Notes under the pieces: model-generated
What the model was told of the DNA's origin: nothing
The model's input: the letters and a program-made list of their open reading frames with translations, nothing else
Database searches by the model: none
Position numbers and translations under genes: made by a program
In this document: positions 25,998-35,400 of the stretch, one piece after another
Layout of the letters: the number at the start of each line of letters is the position of its first letter
Position numbering within the stretch: the stretch's first letter is position 1
Source: Tolypothrix sp. PCC 7712
Lineage (GTDB): Bacteria; Cyanobacteriota; Cyanobacteriia; Cyanobacteriales; Nostocaceae
NCBI RefSeq assembly: GCF_025860405.1
Contig: NZ_CP063785.1
Coordinates: 5,767,390-5,831,389, forward strand
DNA: 64,000 bases
Reading direction: 5' to 3'

Positions 25998-28900
25998 ATG
26001 GAATTAAATCTCCGCTTCCCAGAGAATCATCAAGTCATTGTCACATTTGATGGGCAAGACACTGAGAGGCTGGATTTTGCCTCACCATTGAGTGCAGCAG
26101 ACAGAGAAGAGATTCGCTGGTACTTAGAAACTTATGCGGCACGTTACACCACAGATGTAGACGATACACGGGCGGAAGGGATAGCAAAAAAATTCCGGCA
26201 ATGGGGCGAAGATTTATTTAATGCGGTTTTTCAACATCGGACTGCTCAACGGCTGTTTAATTATTTTCAAGATCAAAATCAACCAGGACGCTTATTAACA
26301 ATCAGCGCTAGTCATCCAGCAATTTTATCCCTGCCTTGGGAATTGTTACGCGACCCACAAGGTACTTATTTATTTCACGAAAATCCCCGCATTTCGATTC
26401 GTCGCCGCTTGGCTGGTGCAGGGGGTGGACGCAGGCCGTTTAAAGTGCAAGTCAAAGACCGATTGCGGTTATTGTTTGTCGTCAGTCGTCCCAGTGATGC
26501 GGGATTTATTGACCCCCGTGGTGAAGCAATGGCAGTATTGAACGCCATTCAACAAGCAGCAGCCGGAAGAGTTGAGGTAGAATTTTTGCGTCCAGCCACC
26601 TTGGATAATTTAGTAGCGCGGCTAGAAGACTCGCGCCAACCCCCTGTTGATATTGTGCATTTTGACGGTCATGGGGTATTTGATTTAGATGGGCGTTTCC
26701 AAGAACAGGCTAAACATAGCGACCCCGTGGGACTAACTAAAGGCGGGAACGAGAACGGCGGCAATATAGGTTATTTGTTATTTGAGGATAAAGAAGGGAA
26801 AAAAGCCCTGATTACTGCCGAAACCTTGGGTGATATGCTGAATCGGCAAAAAGTGGGGTTAATTGTTTTGTCTGCCTGTCAGTCGGCGGCGATGGGTGGG
26901 GAAGATGGAGAAGATGCAATGGGTAGTGTAGCCGCTAGGTTAACCCATGCAGGTATTCCCACAGTCTTGGCAATGACTCATTCGGTATTAGTGACAACTA
27001 CCCAACAACTGTTTGCTAAATTTTATCAGGGTTTAGTATCTGGTGCTGGTATGGGTGAAGCATTAGATAATGCGCGGCGAGACTTGTATCTCAACCAACA
27101 ACGGGGAGAACGGCAACGGGGTGAGCAACGAGTACAGTTAAAATTGCAAGATTGGTTTTTACCTGCGTTGTATCAAGCGGCTGGGGATACCTCATTATTG
27201 CAGCAAGACTTGAACAACCAAGAAAGCGGCGAGTCACCAAAATGGGGAAACTTGCCGGATTTACAAGAAGCTGGATTCTTCGGTCGTAGCCGGGAATTAT
27301 GGCAGATAGAAAGATGGTTTGTGCAGGGAACGCGCCGCCTCACAGTATCGGGTTTTGGTGGACAGGGAAAAACCTATCTTGTCCAGGAAGCAGGACGTTG
27401 GTTACACCGCACAGGGATGTTTGAGAAAGTTTGTTTTGTAGATTATGCTGCTTTTGGTGGTGTGGATGCTGTAGGCTGGGCAGTTAGCACCCTGGCGACA
27501 GTGTTAGACGAGAGTTTAATTGATGGGGCGGCGGCAACTCAGGCGTTGCGTAAGCAAGCTACTTTGCTGATTTTAGATAACTTAGAAACCTTGCCAGTAG
27601 AAACTCTCCGGGAACTGTTAACTGTGGCAAAACAGTGGTCTGAGGTTGGGGAATGTCGGGTATTACTCACCACTCGCACACCAGATTTTCACCATCCCGA
27701 TTATCCCACACAAGGCAGTCGCAAACATATCTCCTTATCTTTGCGAGGTTTGGGACAAGAAGATGCCCTAGCGTATTTCCAGAGTTTGATTAAACTGACG
27801 CTAGCACCCAAATTTGACCCACCTAAACGGGGCGTATTATTGGAATTATTTAAACTGGTGGATTTTCATCCCCTGTCCATTGGTTTGTTAGCGAAACAGT
27901 TGGAAAATCGCCGTCCGGCAGAGTTGGGACAACGCTTAGAAGCGTTGATTGCCCAAACACCAGATAATCCCCTCTTGGCATCGTTGAATTTATCTTTGGA
28001 AAGGTTGGATGCTGAAGCAATGCAGTTGTTGCCTCGTTTAGGCGTGTTTCAGGGCGGGGCGTTTGACATTAACTTGCTGGAAATTACAGAAATTTCTGAG
28101 TCACAATGGCAAACTTTGCGCCCAGCTTTAGAAGCCACTGGTTTAATTCAGCCCGAATATTTGCCTGGTGTCCGCTATCCTTTTCTCAAATTTCACCCCA
28201 CCTTAGCACCTGCCTTGTGGCAGCGCTTATCCCCAGAAGCACAGACAGAACTGCTTGCCCATTATCAAGAGTGGTATTATCAAATTTCTAGCTATTTGTA
28301 TTTTGAAGATAGCAAAAATCCTCATATAATTCGTGCCATTGCCGAACGGGAATTACCGAATTTACTTTATGCAGTTAATGGGACGTTGAATGCAGGTATA
28401 GAATGGGCGGTAGAGTTTGTTAAAAATGTAAACAGATTTCTTGGTTACTTTGGACTTAACCGCGATCGCACTAGATTAAATCAACGGATTGCTCAGTTAA
28501 CTGGGGAAGTAGGTTCTGATACATGGTATCTCAGCCGTAGTAGTTCAGGCGAGCAATTATTCAATGCTGGTCGCTATCAACAAGCAGCGCAAGTGTTTAG
28601 TGAGATACTGGCAGAGTTGGGCGAACAACCAAGCTATAACCGCTGTAATACTTTGGGTTGGCTGGGGCGGTGCTTGAGATTGCAAAGACAAACAGCACAA
28701 GCAGCAGAAATTTACCGTCAGGCGTTGGTAGTGGCGCAGCAGTTGGAACAGTCTGATAATGTCAAGCAACTGATGGGAACGTCGCAGACTGAATTGGCAG
28801 ATACGCTGACGGATATGGGAGATTATGGTGAGGCACGCATTGCTTATGAAGCAGGATTAGATATTGCCCAAGAAGTTGGAGACCCTCGTAACGCTGCGGT

Positions 28901-29765
28901 ATCAAATTTTCAACTCGGAACTCTAGCCATGCAGCAAGGCAATCTTTCAGAAGCAGAACAGCGTTACCGTGAAGCACTGACTACTTTCCAGCAACTCAAC
29001 GAACCAGCAACAGAAGCCAAGGCTTGGCATAACCTGGGTATAGTGTACGAAGAAGGCAATTTGTGGGACGCTGCGGAAGATGCCTACCGAAAATCAGCAC
29101 AAATTAAAGAATCTCTAGGAAATCTGGCAGATGCAGCAAGTACTTGGCAACAATTAGGCAATCTCAATGCACTTACAGGGAACCTGGGAGAGGCAGAGGC
29201 TTGGTTTCGTAAGGCTTTGAAGCAATTTCAACAATTAGAAAATCAAGCAACTGCATCTCAAATATTAAGTAACCTCGCTTTCATACTACAAAACCAACCC
29301 CACCGCCTCAGCGAAGCCCGACAATTGGCAGAAGAAGCATTAGCTATCAAGAAAACCTTAGACCCAGCTGCGGCTAAGATTTGGAACGCCTATGACATCT
29401 TGGCAGATATTGCCGACAAGCAGGGCGACAGCATCCAAGCTAAAGAATATCGTCGCCAAGCAAGACAAGAAAAAGCGGCGTTTGCGGGGACACAGTATGA
29501 GTTGCGGAAATATAGGCGGTTGATTGCAGGGGTAGTAGCTGTTGTGGATAATGCAGAAATCAGGGAACAGCTAGAAATTGAGATAAAGAATCGTGCAGAA
29601 GATTTGCCAAATCTCGTTGCTCCCATCCGTCGCATCTTAGCCGGCGAGCGAGATGAGAATATACTGTGCGAGCCGTTAAATTTGGAACATTCTATGATTA
29701 TCTCCGCTATCCTGCGGGGTATTGCTGACCCTCAATCCCTTGAAGCGTTATTAAATAATTCGTAA
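25998..29765 (+). CDS. CHAT protease - STAND NTPase - TPR protein
   Basis: 1255 aa. Residues about 120-390 form a CHAT (caspase-like) domain with His225 in HFDGHGVFD and Cys294 in IVLSACQSAAMGG, the expected dyad. Residues about 420-750 form an NB-ARC/STAND ATPase with Walker A GFGGQGKT (452-459), Walker B TLLILDNLETL and VLLTTRTPDFH. The C-terminal 400 residues are TPR repeats (AGRYQQAAQVFSEILAELGE, LGWLGRCLRLQRQTAQAAEI, NLGIVYEEGNLWDAAEDAYR). The layout of effector protease, switch ATPase and sensor repeats is that of signal-transduction/defence STAND proteins. It stands alone between repeats, with no partner gene evident. Confidence 0.88.
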   Translation: MELNLRFPENHQVIVTFDGQDTERLDFASPLSAADREEIRWYLETYAARYTTDVDDTRAEGIAKKFRQWGEDLFNAVFQHRTAQRLFNYFQDQNQPGRLLTISASHPAILSLPWELLRDPQGTYLFHENPRISIRRRLAGAGGGRRPFKVQVKDRLRLLFVVSRPSDAGFIDPRGEAMAVLNAIQQAAAGRVEVEFLRPATLDNLVARLEDSRQPPVDIVHFDGHGVFDLDGRFQEQAKHSDPVGLTKGGNENGGNIGYLLFEDKEGKKALITAETLGDMLNRQKVGLIVLSACQSAAMGGEDGEDAMGSVAARLTHAGIPTVLAMTHSVLVTTTQQLFAKFYQGLVSGAGMGEALDNARRDLYLNQQRGERQRGEQRVQLKLQDWFLPALYQAAGDTSLLQQDLNNQESGESPKWGNLPDLQEAGFFGRSRELWQIERWFVQGTRRLTVSGFGGQGKTYLVQEAGRWLHRTGMFEKVCFVDYAAFGGVDAVGWAVSTLATVLDESLIDGAAATQALRKQATLLILDNLETLPVETLRELLTVAKQWSEVGECRVLLTTRTPDFHHPDYPTQGSRKHISLSLRGLGQEDALAYFQSLIKLTLAPKFDPPKRGVLLELFKLVDFHPLSIGLLAKQLENRRPAELGQRLEALIAQTPDNPLLASLNLSLERLDAEAMQLLPRLGVFQGGAFDINLLEITEISESQWQTLRPALEATGLIQPEYLPGVRYPFLKFHPTLAPALWQRLSPEAQTELLAHYQEWYYQISSYLYFEDSKNPHIIRAIAERELPNLLYAVNGTLNAGIEWAVEFVKNVNRFLGYFGLNRDRTRLNQRIAQLTGEVGSDTWYLSRSSSGEQLFNAGRYQQAAQVFSEILAELGEQPSYNRCNTLGWLGRCLRLQRQTAQAAEIYRQALVVAQQLEQSDNVKQLMGTSQTELADTLTDMGDYGEARIAYEAGLDIAQEVGDPRNAAVSNFQLGTLAMQQGNLSEAEQRYREALTTFQQLNEPATEAKAWHNLGIVYEEGNLWDAAEDAYRKSAQIKESLGNLADAASTWQQLGNLNALTGNLGEAEAWFRKALKQFQQLENQATASQILSNLAFILQNQPHRLSEARQLAEEALAIKKTLDPAAAKIWNAYDILADIADKQGDSIQAKEYRRQARQEKAAFAGTQYELRKYRRLIAGVVAVVDNAEIREQLEIEIKNRAEDLPNLVAPIRRILAGERDENILCEPLNLEHSMIISAILRGIADPQSLEALLNNS

Positions 29766-30450
29766 TTCGTAATTCGTAATTCGTAATTCACCGTAAAAGT
29801 AGGGTGTGTTGTCGCGCAGCGCAACGCACCGCCAAGAATCTAATACCAAGTCAAAAATCGCGCTTCTGATGTTAGATGCCAGACAAAATTATATCGTCAC
29901 CTGTAGGGGCATCGGCACTGCCGTGCCCTTAAGACTGTGTAGACTCAACCGATAACCGCGATCATATTTGCGACACATCAATTATTCTAGGCAATGCCTT
30001 GCCCATAGGTGTCAACTTAACGCGAAACCCGCTTGGTTGCAAGGTTTTCGCCCTCACCCCCAACCCCTCTCCCGGTGGGAGAGGGGAGCAAGAGATTTAA
30101 TTTTCCTTCTCCTGGGGGAGCAAGAGATTTAATTCCCCTTCTCCCGGGGGAGAAGGGGTTAGGGGATGAGGGCGAAAGTTTTTGCACAATTCTAGAGATT
30201 TAATTTCCCTTCTCCTGTGAGAGCAAGAGATTTAATTCCCCTTCTCCCGGGGGAGAAGGGGTTAGGGGATGAGGGCGAAAGTTTTTGCACAACGCCCGCC
30301 TATATAGCTTTTAGCTTAAGTGGACACCACTGGGCATTGCCTTGCTCCTACCATCTGTCGCATTTTTTTCAAAATGGTATGAGGTGCGTTAGCCTACGGC
30401 ATAACACACCCTACTACTCTTACTCTCCGCGCCTGTGCGTGATGCAAAAT
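29766..30450. other. Repeat-rich spacer
   Basis: TAATTCG heptamers (29756-29793), a TAGGGTGTGTTGTCGCGCAG unit, a family B remnant and a long family A copy (30004-30333). No gene is supported. Confidence 0.65.
30004..30333. mobile_element. Family A element with internal duplications, inside family B
   Basis: Begins CATAGGTGTCAACTTAACG and ends CTTAAGTGGACACCACTGG. The central AGCAAGAGATTTAATTCCCC and GGGGTTAGGGGATGAGGGCG parts are repeated two to three times, making it 330 bases. Flanks GCCTTGCC and GCATTGCC match at seven of eight positions. The outer sequence ending CAAAATGGTAT (30380) is the right half of a family B element. Confidence 0.7.
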
Positions 30451-30888
30451 TCATTTATTATCCACTTCCGAAGAATAATCTTCACAAAAAGCTTTCAACC
30501 CAATATGAATAATAATCACCGTAATTGCAACAACTAAAGGCGATAACACATCCCCCGAAAAACCCATCCCTACCAACACCCCACCCAAGCGTTCCACAGC
30601 ATCCTTATTATCCAAATCACCCCATTTCTGCCACTGCTTATTCAGCATTCCCCCTTCTTGGCATAAATCACTTTTAGCAGCGCGTCCAAATTTCTGCAAA
30701 AAACTCCGAGAATTTTCTTGTGTAACTTGTGTAATTACTTCGGTTTGTTTTACCAGCAACTTTTCATCTGATATTTTATCCTCTCCTTGTTTTTGCGCTG
30801 AATCTGGAGCAGAGCGCAGTTCTATTAACTGGCGGTCAATTTCCGCAGAGAGGGCAGTAATTTCTTCGGGGGTAAAGATGCTGTTCAT
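30451..30888 (-). CDS. Hypothetical protein with C-terminal membrane segment
   Basis: 145 aa, family not recognised. The N-terminal half is charged and helical (FTPEEITALSAEIDRQLIEL, KLLVKQTEVITQVTQENS). A middle part (FLQKFGRAAKSDLCQEGGML) precedes one hydrophobic span near the end (VLSPLVVAITVIIIHIGLKA) and a short acidic tail. The topology suggests a tail-anchored inner-membrane protein. The neighbours are the CHAT-STAND gene and the hglE spacer, on the opposite strand to both. Function unknown. Confidence 0.65.
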   Translation of the reverse strand: MNSIFTPEEITALSAEIDRQLIELRSAPDSAQKQGEDKISDEKLLVKQTEVITQVTQENSRSFLQKFGRAAKSDLCQEGGMLNKQWQKWGDLDNKDAVERLGGVLVGMGFSGDVLSPLVVAITVIIIHIGLKAFCEDYSSEVDNK

Positions 30889-31799
30889 TACTGAGCTTCA
30901 AGAGAATTCTGTTAAGAATAATCATAGAGTAGTATATGCCATGCACAGAAAAACTGCTGTAGTTAGCGACACATCCAAAAGTGATGACGAGTTGCGAGGG
31001 GTCAGATCCCCGACTTCTTAGAGAAGTCGGGGATCTAGCAACCCAGCAAAATTAATGAATTTTTGACTGCCTACTACACCTAACTATTCCCCATTACTCA
31101 TTACCCATTACTCATTACCCATTACTCATTACCCATTACTCATTCCCCATTACTCATTACTCATTCCCCATTCCCCATTCCCCATTCCCCATCTGCTTAC
31201 CATGCACTTTTATCAAAATTAACCTTTGCTTTATAAAGCACTTATTATTTGTTTAAGTTGAATTATCTTGATAAAACATCAAAAAATTTTGGGTAAATAT
31301 GATGTTATGTTGAAAAAAATACGGTTAAGGCTTCATACAATCTTTGTACCAATGACAACGTTATCTATCTAACTTATTTATTACGGTGATTATTGTAATT
31401 GTTATTTAATCAATATCTAGCCAATCAGCAAGTGAATATGAGGTTGATAAACAAGGCTAAAGCTGACACTCGTGCTTTAGCCTTAATCAAATCTTTTTGT
31501 CAGCAACACTCAATTTTTTTTCTTAAATTCCTTTAAACCGATGCTGCGTGGGATGCAAATTGTGCTAGTGTTTGTATTAATTCAAGTCTTTCAAAGCGGC
31601 AGGTAAATTAGTTTTTTTCTTGGGAGCATGAAAGAAATAACTAAAGCCGGCGGCATTGTTACCACCTTATGAAGGCTCGATTAATGTTTAAATTACTGCA
31701 TCTATTCGGAGTGAAATTGAGGTTTTTTCTGTAACGAACTTGTCAACTTCTATCGGGCGAATTGCATAAAATACATTATCCTGGAAGCTGAAACTGGCT
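30889..31799. other. Spacer with hairpin and STRRs
   Basis: Contains a perfect 33-base hairpin (31004-31036; arms AGATCCCCGACTTCT, loop TAG, same as at 15989) and ATTACTC/CCCATTC heptamers (31080-31195). About 600 AT-rich bases without a gene lead to the small gene at 31800. Confidence 0.6.
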
Positions 31800-32078
31800 A
31801 TGACATTTATCAAGATACAGAACGTTGTCATTAACACCAGCTATGTGGCTGCAATCAACTTAGATAGTCAAACTAGTTTGGGAGAAAAGAGCGTTTCTGT
31901 CCTAATAGCTACTCCTAAGTTTCCCTTGCTTCAGTGGGATGCAGTTGCCCAAAATATCTATCATTACGAATGGCTAGAATTCACAGGTCAAGCTGCTACA
32001 GCGCTTCAAGACTATTTTAGTAACTTCAACAACGTCATTGACTTGCTACCACAATATCAAGAGTCGGGCGTTGTCTAG
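31800..32078 (+). CDS. Small hypothetical protein upstream of hglE
   Basis: 92 aa from ATG. It reads IKIQNVVINTSYVAAINLDS and WLEFTGQAATALQDYFSNFN, a small alpha/beta composition with no signal peptide or membrane span. Not recognised as a named family. It lies upstream of hglE on the same strand. Small unknown genes occupy a similar place before hglE in Anabaena 7120, but I cannot confirm orthology from memory. Confidence 0.6.
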   Translation: MTFIKIQNVVINTSYVAAINLDSQTSLGEKSVSVLIATPKFPLLQWDAVAQNIYHYEWLEFTGQAATALQDYFSNFNNVIDLLPQYQESGVV

Positions 32079-32456
32079 GATTTTCAAAATCACTGCTTGA
32101 TCAAGTGTGTAGGTTGAAGTGTGAAATATGATTCACTCTCAATACTTGTCGGTTAAGGGGAAAAAGGAGAATGGGAAAAGGGAAAAAATCAACCTTTAAT
32201 CCTTAACTTTTAACCTTTGCCCAAAACCAATTTTGAGTTCAAAACGCTTAACCAAATAGTATGGGATTCACCCTTTAACCTTTAGCCTTTATCCTTCATC
32301 CTTTACTTATTGTGTGTGGTGTTAATTCCCAAAAAGCATTTAGCTTTTGCAGATAGGATAGCTAGCTGCTCGTCAAACAGATAGCTTTCATTATTGTACA
32401 GCAACAGAAAATTCTGTGGCTTTGCAATTCAAAGTCCTTCAGATTCGTTATGTCCT
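32079..32456. other. hglE 5' region
   Basis: Noncoding 378 bases with GGGGAAAAAGG-type runs (32155-32190) and CCTTTAACCTTTAGCC-type units (32270-32310), then AT-rich DNA. It is expected to include the promoter of the hgl synthase genes; no HetR or NtcA site could be called with confidence. Confidence 0.5.
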
Positions 32457-35400
32457 ATGTCTGCTAATTCCATTGATGCTGCCTTGGCTGATTTAGAAAG
32501 CCAGATCAACAGTTGTGAAAAAACTTTGATTAAGTTTATAGAGGAGAAAAAAGTGAAGTCGGATAAGCCAATTTCCATTAACAAGATTAACAGACAATTA
32601 CAACAAAATCCTATAGCCATTATTGGGATGGCATCTTTATTTCCTAAGTCACGGAATTTACGGGAATATTGGCGCAATATTATTAGCAAAGCCGACTGTA
32701 TTACAGATGTTCCAGAAACTCACTGGAGCGTTAAAGATTACTACGATCCAAACCCCAGAACACCGGAAGATAAAACCTATTGCAAACGCGGCGGGTTTAT
32801 TCCTGAGGTTGATTTTAACCCAATGGAATTCGGTATTCCCCCCAGCATTTTAGAAGTTACCGACGTATCGCAACTATTAAGTTTAGTGGTTGCGAAAGAA
32901 GCAATGGAAGATGCTGGTTACGGTGAAGCGCGTGATTACAACCGCGAAATGGTGGGGGTAATCCTTGGTGTGGCGATGGCGAAGCAATTAGGTATGCCAC
33001 TTTCCGCCAGGTTAGAATATCCTGTTTGGGAAAAAGCGCTGAAAAGCAGTGGTTTATCTGATGAAGATACCGCCAAAATTATCGAAAAAATCAAAAGCGC
33101 TTACGTCAAGTGGGATGAAAATGCATTCCCGGGGATGTTAGCTAACGTTGTGGCTGGGAGAATCGCCAACCGTTTGAATTTTGGCGGGATGAACTGTGTA
33201 GTTGACGCAGCTTGTGCTAGTTCCTTCGGCGCTTTGAAAATGGCGATTAGCGAACTAGTTGAGTATCGCAGCGATATGATGCTGACTGGTGGTGTGGATA
33301 CAGACAACACCATCATGGCTTATATCTCCTTCAGCAAAACCCCGGCTGTTTCTCCTAGCGAGAATGTCAAACCTTTCGATGCTAAGTCCGATGGGATGAT
33401 GCTGGGTGAAGGTATCGGGATGATTGTCCTCAAGCGCTTAGAAGATGCGGAACGGGACAACGATAAAATCTATGCAGTGATCAAAGGTATTGGTACTTCT
33501 AGCGATGGCCGCTACAAGAGTATTTATGCTCCCCGCAAAGAAGGTCAAGTTAAAGCCTTAGAACGTGCTTATGAAGATGCTGGCTTTTCTCCCGCTACCG
33601 TTGGCTTGATGGAAGCACATGGTACAGGGACAATGGCTGGCGACCCCACAGAATTCGGCTCTTTGCGCGATTTCTTTGGCGAACATGATTCTAAGAAGCA
33701 GCATATTGCACTGGGTAGCGTGAAGTCCCAAATTGGACATACAAAAGCAGCAGCAGGTGCAGCAAGTTTAATTAAAACTGCTTTGGCATTACATCACAAG
33801 ATATTGCCACCGACAATTAACATTACTGAGCCAAACCCCAAACTCAACATTAAAAATTCCTCATTCTATTTGAATACCGAAACCAGACCTTGGATTCGCG
33901 CCGAAGGTGACGCGCCAAGACGTGCTGGTGTGAGTTCCTTTGGTTTTGGCGGGACAAATTACCACGTGGTTTTAGAAGAATACGAAGCCGAACAAGAAAA
34001 GCCTTACCGCTTACATAATGCACCTGCGGAAATTCTGCTGTTTGCTGGGACTTCTGCTCAACTAATCTCCAAGTGCGAAGCAACCTTGGCGAATTTGCAG
34101 TCTAAGGACGGCGAAAGACATTACGCCCAATTGATGCAAGATTCTACAGCGCAAGAAATTCCCCAAACATCTGCGAGAGTTGGTTTTGTAGCTGAGAATC
34201 TGCAAGAAGCTTGCAAGTTATTGCAAATTAGTTTGGATTGGCTGAAGCACAAAGGTGCAGCTATCTCTTGGGAGCATCCCCAAGGTATTTATTTCCGTTC
34301 TTCGGGAATGAATTTGGCTGGTAAAGTTGTGGCGCTGTTCTCTGGACAAGGTTCTCAATATTTAGAGATGGGCCGGGAATTGGTGATGAACTTCCCCCAA
34401 ATGCGTCGGCTTTACAGCAAGATGGACAGCCTGTTGCTGAAAGATAACTTGCGCTCATTGTCGGAAATTGTCTTCCCCAACCCAGCATTTGAAGAAACAG
34501 AAAAGAATGCTCAAGTAGCCGCTTTACAGCGCACAGAATATGCTCAACCTGCAATTGGGGTATTGAGTGCTGGGCTGTATAAAATTCTGCAACAAGCTGG
34601 TTTCAAATCCGATTTCGTTGCAGGACACAGCTTTGGTGAACTAACAGCTTTATGGGCTGCGGGTGTATTAAGCGAAGAAGATTACTTGTTCCTGGTGAAA
34701 GCACGCGGTCAAGCAATGGCGGCTCCCGAAGACCCAGACCACGATCGCGGTAGTATGTTGGCAGTCAAAGAAGACATTGCCAAGGTAGAAGCGATTGTTA
34801 GACATTACCCTCAGGTGTTAATCGCTAATATCAATTCTCCTACCCAAGTGGTGTTAGCTGGCCCCACCGCCGAAATCGCGAAAGTTCGCCAAGTATTGCA
34901 TGACAAAGGTTGTGCGGCTGTATTACTACCCGTATCCGCAGCCTTCCACACCCCATTAATTGCTTTTGCTCAGAAATCCTTTGCGATCGCAACTAAGTCT
35001 GTTAAATTCCAAATTCCCCAACTCCCAGTTTTCAGCAACGTTACTGGGCTAAAGTACCCCCAAGAAGCACCTGCAATTCAAAAAGTTTTGGAAAGTCACC
35101 TCTCCAACTCGGTGCTGTTTAAGCAAGAGATTGAGAATATCTACGCTGCTGGTGGTTACTGCTTTGTCGAATTTGGCCCCCGCAGAATACTCAGCAACTT
35201 AGTCAAAGATATTTTAGGCGATCGCCCACACCTGACCATTTCCTTAAACCCCAGCACCCAAAAGAACAGCGATCGCTCTTTGCGCGAAGCAGCTGTACAG
35301 TTGCGTGTAGTGGGGATGAATTTGCAAAATCTCGATCCTTATCAACTACCTCCCGCCTTACCCGCACCCGAAAACGAGAAGAAAAAAGCGTTAACGGTGA

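Noticed and set aside
32394..32456. TTG at 32394 as the hglE start
   Set aside because: No ribosome site there; ATG at 32457 begins a normal N-terminus (MSANSIDAALADLESQINS).
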